From JADLHS01 sp036274115 (GTDB taxonomy: Bacteria; Verrucomicrobiota; Verrucomicrobiia; Limisphaerales; JADLHS01): a DNA stretch of 29,431 bases. Below the pieces are notes generated by a model. That model did no database searches. It was not told the origin of the DNA and worked only from the letters and a program-made list of their open reading frames with translations. The stretch's first letter is position 1; each line of letters opens with the position of its first letter. This document shows positions 23,566 through 29,431 of this stretch, one piece after another. The position numbers and the translations under genes are program-made. The stretch lies in assembly GCA_036274115.1 (NCBI GenBank), contig DASUGI010000007.1, forward strand, positions 1 through 29,431, read 5' to 3'.

Positions 23566-24572
23566 GTCGTAATCGGTGTTTTAGCGATGGAAGTTTGTCG
23601 TCGCGCCCGCCAAGTGGCGAGCATTTTCGGCAGGATGGAACTGGTGAGCGCGAGAATGAGCAGCAGTCCGGTCAGCATGCCCGCCACTTCGCGCGGCTGG
23701 CGCGCGTGAACGAGTCCGTTGTTCAAAATCGCAATCGCCGCCACGCCCAGCAATGTTCCGTGAACTGAGCCGATGCCGCCAAAAATACTTGTCCCGCCCA
23801 GCACGACAGCAGTGATGGCGTAGAGTTCGTATCCCATGCCGGCATCGGCTTTCGCCTGGCCCAACCGCGCCGTGTAGATGATGGCGGCAATCGCAGCGAT
23901 GATTCCCGCCAGCACATAAACCATTGCCAGACGTCGCTCGACGGAGATGCCCGCGTAACGCGTTCCCTCAGGCGCAAAGCCGATGGCCCGGAAGGACCGC
24001 CCGAACGTCATGTGATGAACCAATAACCAAATGCCGACGGCCACCAGAATAAAGATGGGCGCTTGCGCCGGAATCCCGAGCCAGCGTTCCTGGCCGAGAA
24101 AGATAAACGAAGCCGGAAAGTTGGTGAAGGTATCTACGCCCCGCGTGATCGCCTCAGCCAGTCCGCGAAACAGCGAGAATGTGCCCAGCGTAACAATGAG
24201 AGGCGGCAGTCGCAGCCAGGTGATGAGTGATGCATTCAATCCGCCGGCCAGCGCACCAACGCCAATCGTGCAAACCATCGCCAGCGGAATCGGCATTCCC
24301 ATGTCGCGCCAGAATTTGCCAAACAAAATTGCGCACAATCCGAGCAGTGAACCCACGGACAAATCAATTCCTCCAGTCAGGATGATTGGAGTCATTGCGA
24401 GCGCCAGCAACCCGATCTCCACGCTATGCCGCATGACGTCAAAGGTGTTGTCCACCGAACCAAACCGCGGCCCCACAGAGTTGAAGTACAGCCACTCCAG
24501 CAACACGACGAACAACAGAATCGTCTCGTGCCGGAGCAGAATGGCTTTGAATCCGTGTCTCTCCGTGTTCAT
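23562..24572 (-). CDS. sugar ABC transporter permease, second subunit
   Basis: A 336-residue inner-membrane permease of the BPD_transp_2 (CUT2) family with about ten hydrophobic segments. The motif GGIDLSVGSLLGL (about 68-80) and the cytoplasmic loop FRAIGFAPEGTRYAGI that contacts the ATPase are typical; VLGGTSIFGGIGSVHGTLLG is the conserved C-terminal segment. With the partner permease it forms the channel for the sugar. Its stop overlaps the start of the binding-protein gene, and its ATG is six bases after the stop of the first permease. The codons of the first eight residues (MNTERHGF) lie in a 10-bp tandem repeat (24551-24580), so the start region seems to have been recruited from repetitive DNA. 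Confidence 0.92.
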   Translation of the reverse strand: MNTERHGFKAILLRHETILLFVVLLEWLYFNSVGPRFGSVDNTFDVMRHSVEIGLLALAMTPIILTGGIDLSVGSLLGLCAILFGKFWRDMGMPIPLAMVCTIGVGALAGGLNASLITWLRLPPLIVTLGTFSLFRGLAEAITRGVDTFTNFPASFIFLGQERWLGIPAQAPIFILVAVGIWLLVHHMTFGRSFRAIGFAPEGTRYAGISVERRLAMVYVLAGIIAAIAAIIYTARLGQAKADAGMGYELYAITAVVLGGTSIFGGIGSVHGTLLGVAAIAILNNGLVHARQPREVAGMLTGLLLILALTSSILPKMLATWRARRQTSIAKTPITT

Positions 24573-24580
24573 CCGTGGTT
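24551..24580. repeat. three 10-bp tandem repeats overlapping a start codon
   Basis: ATCCGTGTCT, CTCCGTGTTC and ATCCGTGGTT follow each other. On the minus strand they contain the ATG of the second permease gene and the end of the short gap after the first permease. Similar ACCACGGATGAACACGG-type repeats are scattered in Verrucomicrobiota genomes, to my knowledge. Confidence 0.65.
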
Positions 24581-25505
24581 AACGTTGTTTCCGATTGCGC
24601 AAACCATCCGCGACCACCGCCAGCAAAATGATTGCGCCTTGAATCGCTTTCTCCCAATACGCCTCCACCCGCAGATGCGTCAGCGCCGGGCTGATGGATG
24701 CCAGCAGCAGCACGCCAACAAAGACGCCCCAAAGATTTCCGCGCCCTCCCGAAATGGCGACACCACCCACGACAGACGCAGCGATCACCTTGAGTTCCAA
24801 TCCCGAGCCGGACTTTGGATCAACCTGCGGTGATTGCACGACGTTCATCATGGCGGCGAGCCCGACCAATGCGCCCATGAAAACAAAAACAGCAAAGGTT
24901 GTAAGCTGCGGTCGAATGCCCGCCAATCGTGCCGCTTCCGCGTCAGTGCCCACAGCGTAAATGAAGCGCCCGGCGGATAAATGCCTTGTGGCAATCGCAA
25001 GCGATACGAGGATCACCAATGCGGCAATGATCAGCATCCATTGCCCTCCCCTCTGACTCAAGCCAAACCACTGCGTTCCGTCCGGAAGATTCACGAACTG
25101 CCCCTGCCGCAACCAACGCAACGCTTCGCGCCACGTCACCATGGTGGCCAACGTTACCACGATGGACGGCAACCGCAGTCCCGCCACGAGCACCCCGTTC
25201 AATGCGCCCATCAGCCCACCAATCGCGACGCAGCAAGCGAACACCAGTGGCAAAGCCATTCCTTTTGCTGCGAGCAAACCAGCGCACACACTGCACACGG
25301 CAAACTGCGAACCCACCGAAATATCAATCTGCCGACTGATGATGACCAACGCCATGCCACAGGCGACGACGAGCGTGGGCGCTTCGCGAGTCAACAACGA
25401 GAGCAGTGGCTGCGGTTGATAGAACGCGGGAGCGAACACGGCGAGCGCCAGCAACACAACGGCCAGCGCGCCGGCAACGGAGAGTTCGCGAAAGTAGCGC
25501 CTCAC
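24579..25505 (-). CDS. sugar ABC transporter permease, first subunit
   Basis: A 308-residue inner-membrane permease of the same CUT2 family, with hydrophobic segments from residue 8 (LSVAGALAVVLLALAVFAPAF) onward. Family motifs are ISRQIDISVGSQFAV (about 55-69), the coupling loop YAVGTDAEAARLAGI, and VVGGVAISGGRGNLWGVFVG. It starts with GTG at 25505, overlapping the TGA of the ATPase gene by four bases (GTGA), so translation is coupled. It pairs with the second permease. By order it corresponds to LsrC of the lsr operon, but substrate identity is not proven. Confidence 0.92.
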   Translation of the reverse strand: MRRYFRELSVAGALAVVLLALAVFAPAFYQPQPLLSLLTREAPTLVVACGMALVIISRQIDISVGSQFAVCSVCAGLLAAKGMALPLVFACCVAIGGLMGALNGVLVAGLRLPSIVVTLATMVTWREALRWLRQGQFVNLPDGTQWFGLSQRGGQWMLIIAALVILVSLAIATRHLSAGRFIYAVGTDAEAARLAGIRPQLTTFAVFVFMGALVGLAAMMNVVQSPQVDPKSGSGLELKVIAASVVGGVAISGGRGNLWGVFVGVLLLASISPALTHLRVEAYWEKAIQGAIILLAVVADGLRNRKQR

Positions 25506-27085
25506 TTCGAGACCTCCGTCTGGCCAAGTGCCGCTGCCATCACCGTGTGCGCATCGGATTTCCCCGGCAACATCCGAACGATTCTGCCTTCGCGCATGAC
25601 GGCGATGCGGTCGCTCATCCCGAGAATTTCCGGCAGATCGCTGGAGATCATCAGCACCGCCAGTCCTTGCCTGGCAAGTTGCCGAATGATTTTGTGGATT
25701 TCGCTCTTTGCGCCAACGTCCACGCCCTGGGTGGGTTCATCGAGAATGAGCAGCTTCGGCTTCGTCGCCAGCCAGCGGGCCAGCGAGACCTTCTGCTGAT
25801 TCCCGCCGCTCAGCGAACCGCCAGGTGCTTCCGGTCCATACGCTTTTACGCCAAGGTCGCGGATGAAATCCTGCGCCAGTGACTTCTCCGCGCCGGAGCG
25901 CAACCAGGCGCCGGGGAAAATGCGTTGGTGAATCGCCATCGTCATGTTGTGCGCGATGGGCATCTCGAGAATAACGCCGTGCCGTCGCCGGTCCTCGGGC
26001 ACGTAGGCAATACCGTGCGCCACCGCTTCCTGCGGTGAAGTGATCCGCACGCGCTGGCCGTTGAGAGTGATTTCACCTGAATCTGCTGGCGTGATACCAA
26101 AGAGCACACGCGCCAGTTCGGTGCGGCCTGCGCCGACCAACCCAGCAAGCCCTAGAACCTCTCCGGCGCGTACGGAAAGGCTCACATCGCTCACCCCGCC
26201 AGCCGCGCAGGTGAGATTCTTCAGTTCGAGCACGACCGCCCCCGGCTCGCCCTCGGCCGACGGATAGATGTGCGAGACTTCGCGGCCCACCATGAGTTTG
26301 ATGAGTTCGGATTCGGTCAGCGTAGGACAGGCGTCGCGCCTGTCTCCATCTGATTTTTCCGCTTGAGCGGGGGATTCTTGAAGTGAGACAGGCGCGACAC
26401 CTGTCCTGCGAACCTCCCGCGTCCCCACGCTTTCGCCATCGCGCAATACCGTCACGCGATCCGCGAGTGCGAAAATCTCCTCAAGCCGATGGGAAATGTA
26501 GATGACGCCCACACCGCTCGCGCGCAAATCCTTCACGACGGCGAACAGCAACTGCACTTCCTTTTGCGTCAGCGACGCGGTGGGTTCGTCCATGATAACG
26601 ATGCGTGCTCCCGCCCCGATGGCACACGCAATTTCCACGAGCTGCTGCTCGGGCATGGAGAGCGAGCGGACTTCGGCATCCGGGGAAATGTCCGCACCGA
26701 TACGTTTAAGCAACTCCGCGGCCCGCGTCTCGCGAGTCCCCCAATTCACCTTGCGAAACGGAGAGGCAGATTCAAGCCGCAGACCAATGTTCTCAGCAAC
26801 AGTCAGGTCCGGAAACAACGCGGGTTGCTGGTAGATGCACGCGATGCCGAGCTTGTGCGCGGCTGCGGGTGAAAGATGAGCCACCCGCTCGCCGTTGATG
26901 GCAATCGAACCGCCATCCGGCTGATGCGCCGCGGTGATGACTTTGATGAGGGTGGATTTGCCCGCGCCATTCTCGCCAAGCAGCGCATGGACTTCTCCGG
27001 CCTGCAAATCAAACGATACACCTTTGAGCGCTCGCACCGCGCCGAAGGATTTCGTGACGGATGAAAGTTGAAGAAGCGTGTTCAA
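25502..27085 (-). CDS. two-domain sugar ABC transporter ATPase with an in-frame repeat insertion
   Basis: A 527-residue CUT2 ATPase (RbsA/LsrA type) with two nucleotide-binding domains. The first has Walker A GENGAGKST (37-45), signature LSMPEQQ (142-148), Walker B IVIMDEPT and the His switch ISHR. The second has the usual degenerate Walker A (GLVGAGRTELAR), a strong signature LSGGNQQKVSLARW and Walker B LLILDEPTQGVD. Between GTREV and LTESELIKLMVGREV, where E. coli RbsA has only two residues, there are about 30 extra residues (226-255) encoded by a palindromic repeat at 26322-26409. The start is TTG at 27085, with GGAA seven bases upstream; an ATT two codons further up is an alternative. It is first of the four-gene operon, and energises uptake. 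Confidence 0.94.
   Translation of the reverse strand: MNTLLQLSSVTKSFGAVRALKGVSFDLQAGEVHALLGENGAGKSTLIKVITAAHQPDGGSIAINGERVAHLSPAAAHKLGIACIYQQPALFPDLTVAENIGLRLESASPFRKVNWGTRETRAAELLKRIGADISPDAEVRSLSMPEQQLVEIACAIGAGARIVIMDEPTASLTQKEVQLLFAVVKDLRASGVGVIYISHRLEEIFALADRVTVLRDGESVGTREVRRTGVAPVSLQESPAQAEKSDGDRRDACPTLTESELIKLMVGREVSHIYPSAEGEPGAVVLELKNLTCAAGGVSDVSLSVRAGEVLGLAGLVGAGRTELARVLFGITPADSGEITLNGQRVRITSPQEAVAHGIAYVPEDRRRHGVILEMPIAHNMTMAIHQRIFPGAWLRSGAEKSLAQDFIRDLGVKAYGPEAPGGSLSGGNQQKVSLARWLATKPKLLILDEPTQGVDVGAKSEIHKIIRQLARQGLAVLMISSDLPEILGMSDRIAVMREGRIVRMLPGKSDAHTVMAAALGQTEVSK
26322..26409. repeat. 88-bp palindromic repeat inserted in the ATPase gene
   Basis: Two 25-bp arms, GTAGGACAGGCGTCGCGCC plus TGTCTC (26322-26346) and GAGACAGGCGCGACACC plus TGTCCTGC (26385-26409), are near-perfect inverse complements, and each arm is itself a hairpin (GACAGGCG/CGCCTGTC). 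The core holds CCGCTTGAGCGG. With one flanking base on each side it makes 90 bases, exactly 30 codons, giving RRTGVAPVS at one end and GDRRDACPT at the other. The half copy at 19046 shares arm and core. Confidence 0.88.
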
Positions 27086-27194
27086 CTCAATGTTCCAGTG
27101 CGTGCATGATTCTGAGCGGTGACAATTTTGGAAACCTAGGTTGCCAAACCAGTCAGTTGATGCAAGGCCAACGGCTAGTCAAATTATGGGGACA

Positions 27195-27232
27195 CAAACA
27201 AACAAGCCGCCGAAGTTTTCACCTCGGCGGCT
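27195..27232 (-). terminator. terminator of the ilvH-ilvC unit
   Basis: On the minus strand AGCCGCCGA (27224-27232) and TCGGCGGCT (27205-27213) form a 9-bp stem with a ten-base loop, followed by TGTTTGTTTG. It lies 37 bases after the ilvC stop and before the divergently placed end of the transporter promoter region. Confidence 0.8.
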
Positions 27233-27268
27233 GTTGAAATTCCGCGTTCCGAACTCCGCGCTCCGCGT

Positions 27269-28291
27269 CTAATAGGCTGCTTGCGCGCCTTTGATCTTGC
27301 GCTTCTGCATCCACGGCATCATCGCCCGGAGGCGTTCACCGGTTTTTTCGATGGGATGCTTTGCACCCTTGTTAAGCAACGCATTGTAGCGCTTGTAGCC
27401 GCCCTTGTATTCCTTGACCCAGTCTTTGGCGAATTTGCCCGACTGAATGTCTTTGAGCGCGGCCTTCATCCGCTTCTTCACGCTGGCATCGATGATTTTC
27501 GGGCCGACGCTCACGTCCCCCCACTTGGCCGTCTCGGAGATCGAGAAGCGCATGCCGCTGATGCCGGCTTCGTTCATCAGGTCAACAATCAGCTTCAGTT
27601 CGTGCAAGCATTCGAAGTAGGCCATCTCCGGCGAGTAACCCGCTTCGACGAGTGTTTCGAACCCGGCCTGCACGAGCGCGCTGGCGCCACCGCAAAGCAC
27701 AGTCTGTTCGCCGAACAAATCAGTCTCCGTTTCTTCCTTGAAGTTGGTTTCGATGACACCGGCGCGCGTGCCACCGATGCCTTTGGCCCACGCGAGGGCA
27801 ATATCCTTTGCCGCTTTGCCACCTTGATACACGGCGATCAAGCTCGGCACGCCTTTGCCTTCCGTGTATTGGCGACGGACAATGTGGCCCGGGCCTTTCG
27901 GCGCGACCATGATTACATTCACGTTCTTCGGCGGAACGATGGTTTTGAAATGAATCGAAAATCCGTGCGAGAACAACAGCGTCTTCCCCGGCGCGAGGTT
28001 CGGCTTGATGTCCTTCTCGTAAGCCGCGGGTTGCTTGGTGTCCGGCAAGGCCACCATGATGACGTCCGCGCGCTTCACCGCTTCGCCCGTGGGGTAAACC
28101 TTGAAACCCTTCTCCTTGGCGACCGGAATGGACTTGCTGCCTTCGTAAAGGCCGATGATGACGTTGAGTCCGCTCTCCTTGAGGTTGAGCGCGTGGGCGT
28201 GGCCTTGCGAGCCGAAGCCGAGCACGGCGAGGGTTTTGTTTTTCAGAACGGCGAGATTCGCGTCTTTGTCAGTATAGACTTTTGCGGGCAT
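27269..28291 (-). CDS. ilvC: ketol-acid reductoisomerase
   Basis: A 340-residue class I enzyme that isomerises and reduces acetolactate (or acetohydroxybutyrate) with NADPH and Mg2+, the second common step of valine, leucine and isoleucine synthesis. Seen: the NADPH-binding GFGSQGHAHALNL (25-37), GLYEGSKS (the cofactor-specificity loop), FSHGFSIHF with the catalytic His, the Mg-binding ETETDLFGEQTVLCGG, and the C-terminal knotted domain with CLHELKLIVDLM and SISETAKWGD. It follows ilvH on the same strand, 77 bases apart, the gap being filled partly by a 7-bp repeat. Length and motifs are fully normal, so this is very secure. Confidence 0.98.
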   Translation of the reverse strand: MPAKVYTDKDANLAVLKNKTLAVLGFGSQGHAHALNLKESGLNVIIGLYEGSKSIPVAKEKGFKVYPTGEAVKRADVIMVALPDTKQPAAYEKDIKPNLAPGKTLLFSHGFSIHFKTIVPPKNVNVIMVAPKGPGHIVRRQYTEGKGVPSLIAVYQGGKAAKDIALAWAKGIGGTRAGVIETNFKEETETDLFGEQTVLCGGASALVQAGFETLVEAGYSPEMAYFECLHELKLIVDLMNEAGISGMRFSISETAKWGDVSVGPKIIDASVKKRMKAALKDIQSGKFAKDWVKEYKGGYKRYNALLNKGAKHPIEKTGERLRAMMPWMQKRKIKGAQAAY

Positions 28292-28295
28292 GATT

Positions 28296-28332
28296 CGATT
28301 TACGATTTTTGATTTACGATTTACGATTTCGA
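28296..28332. repeat. CGATTTA tandem repeat in the ilvH-ilvC gap
   Basis: Four units of the type CGATTTA (with one expanded by TTTTG) occupy most of the gap in front of ilvC. GATTCGA at 28292-28298 and TCGAATC at 28329-28335 bracket them. This AT-rich island in a GC-rich operon could affect ilvC translation, but no ribosome-binding site is visible. Confidence 0.55.
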
Positions 28333-28368
28333 ATCCGGGTCGATTGCAACCTTGGATTCAACTTCCGA

Positions 28369-28842
28369 CTATTTCCTGGGCATCGCGGCTTTACCGGTAC
28401 GGGTCAATTCGAGCACGCCGAACGTTTTCATGAGATCGATGAACTTCTCGACCTTGCTTTCATTGCCGGTGATTTCGATGGTCAAGGTCCTGGGTTGAAC
28501 GTCCACGATCTTCGCGCGGAAAATGTCGGTAATTTGCATGACTTCAGCACGCGATTTGGAATCCACGCCAACTTTGATCAGCACCAGTTCGCGATCCACG
28601 TATTCGCCCTCGCGGAAGTCCTGCACCTTGAGGACATCGGGCAATTTGTTGAGCTGCTTGACGATCTGTTCCAGCGTGGACTCGTCGCCGTGCGTGACGA
28701 TGGTCATGCGGGAGGCCGTGCTGTCATGAGTGGGAGCGACGTTGAGCGAATCAATGTTGTAACCGCGCCCACTGAACAAGCCGGCGACGCGTGTGAGCAC
28801 GCCGAACTTGTTCTCCACCAGAATTGAGATCGTATGTCGCAT
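28369..28842 (-). CDS. ilvH: acetolactate synthase small (regulatory) subunit
   Basis: A 157-residue regulatory subunit of acetolactate synthase, which binds valine and activates the catalytic subunit. The N-terminal ACT domain starts at once (MRHTISILVENKFGVLTRVAGLFSGRGYNIDSLNV, seen here as landmarks HTISILVENKFGVL and GRGYNIDSLNV), followed by the C-terminal domain (VDRELVLIKV, IFRAKIVDVQPRTL, KVEKFIDLMKTFGVLELTRTG). The start at 28842 gives the standard beginning; the open frame up to 28944 reaches into repetitive DNA and is rejected. The catalytic subunit gene (ilvB) is not in the window: the gap upstream is filled by repeats and an unrelated gene end. Confidence 0.96.
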   Translation of the reverse strand: MRHTISILVENKFGVLTRVAGLFSGRGYNIDSLNVAPTHDSTASRMTIVTHGDESTLEQIVKQLNKLPDVLKVQDFREGEYVDRELVLIKVGVDSKSRAEVMQITDIFRAKIVDVQPRTLTIEITGNESKVEKFIDLMKTFGVLELTRTGKAAMPRK

Positions 28843-29346
28843 AAAGCCCTGTTGGCAGGGGCGTGGAGGGTAGCGAGCGCGGAAATGCCGGTCAATCTGC
28901 AAAATCCGGCACTTGGGTTGTATCCACGTAGCGCAGGATTGCATCCGGCTGTATCACGCTTCGATTCAATCTTTGCCCGCCCCAAATCTTTGGGCACCCT
29001 CAGCAAAGCACACGCCCGCCGCACCGCAAGAATTGAGCAATGAAACCCCCAAAGATTAGAGGCGGACCAGGATGACGAATTCCGGAATTGCTCCGGACAG
29101 ATCTGTTTCCTTTCAATCTTTGTCCGCCCCAAATCTTTGGGCTACTTCGGAGAGGCAAATGGGCGGTTCTCTTCGAGTACTACCCGGACACTCGTGGCTG
29201 TATCGCGGATGCCGGGACGCGCTGATGTTTCCCATCCATGCCGATTAGAAATCGGCGGTACAGCGCGGTACAGCAGATTGGGAAATCTGCGCTACGAGAA
29301 AATGTTATCGTGGGCCCCGGTTGTGCAGGGTTGTGGTGGCAGGCGG
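28843..29346. other. 504-bp gene-free stretch rich in dispersed repeats
   Basis: No credible gene was seen. It holds: a CGTAGCGCAG-hairpin-CTGTATC unit (28927-28955) and a similar unit inverted at 29267-29296, next to CCGATTAGAAATCGG at 29241-29255; a 31-bp direct repeat at 28965-28995 and 29112-29142 differing by one base and containing the hairpin CCCAAATCTTTGGG; an imperfect inverted copy of it at 29046-29067; and AATTCCGGAATT at 29078-29089. The promoter of ilvH must lie at its left edge, but I cannot place it. Confidence 0.7.
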
Positions 29347-29431
29347 CTACTCCACAATAAACGCCGCAAACTCGGCGTGATGATGCGGCGGGATGCGGGC
29401 CTTGAACTTGGTTGTCTTCGCAAGATAACGC
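29347..29431 (-). CDS. 3' end of an unidentified gene cut by the window edge
   Basis: From the right edge the minus strand is open for 27 codons to a TAG at 29347-29349: RYLAKTTKFKARIPPHHHAE, then FAAFIVE. The composition looks like real protein (basic stretch, three His, hydrophobic end) but it is too short to name. It does not resemble the C-terminus of acetolactate synthase large subunit. Confidence 0.45.
   Translation of the reverse strand, partial: RYLAKTTKFKARIPPHHHAEFAAFIVE

Overview
The window looks like a chromosomal segment of a Verrucomicrobiota bacterium, probably of the Pedosphaera/Limisphaerales type. This is inferred from the mix of genes: a very large Ig/LamG-type exported protein, a Cys-type sulfatase, a sigma factor fused to a membrane-anchored ectodomain, many exported small proteins, few Shine-Dalgarno sites, and a wealth of short palindromic repeats between and inside genes. 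No rRNA, CRISPR array, phage or complete insertion sequence was seen.

Layout. 1-2354 (+): 3' part of serA, then an exported parvulin isomerase, ending at a strong terminator. 2407-3399 (-): a LON-domain protein and a small XRE regulator, divergent from 3468-8043 (+), a 1395-residue exported multidomain protein whose stop overlaps the start of a small exported partner. 8071-8961 is a graveyard: a frameshifted copy of the tail of the large gene, a frameshifted second partner and the remnant of a third signal peptide. 8958-9857 (-) is a PfkB-family kinase. 10094-15976 holds an aldehyde dehydrogenase (+), a giant membrane-tethered ECF-type sigma factor (-) and an iron alcohol dehydrogenase (+). 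16007-19049 holds a lipoprotein (-), a PpiD-like foldase (+) and an RluA-type pseudouridine synthase (+). 19050-21665 has a small membrane protein, a MITE-like element, a sulfatase and tRNA-Leu(UAG). 21774-22397 encodes a small exported coiled-coil protein. 22552-27085 (-) is a complete CUT2 sugar ABC transporter operon in the order ATPase, permease, permease, binding protein (the order of lsrACDB). 27269-28842 (-) is ilvH-ilvC, and a partial gene enters at the right edge.

The most unusual signals are: (i) an 88-bp palindromic repeat inserted in frame in the transporter ATPase, adding about 30 residues, with a half copy that supplies the stop codon of the pseudouridine synthase; (ii) a 139-bp element with 16-bp inverted ends and a TTCA target duplication, sitting in the loop of a perfect hairpin; (iii) the one-protein sigma factor/membrane anchor/carboxypeptidase-regulatory-like ectodomain; (iv) the large exported protein plus overlapping small partner, followed by decayed copies of the same cassette with a different partner. 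Coordinates of starts were chosen by family length and signal peptides where alternative starts exist.
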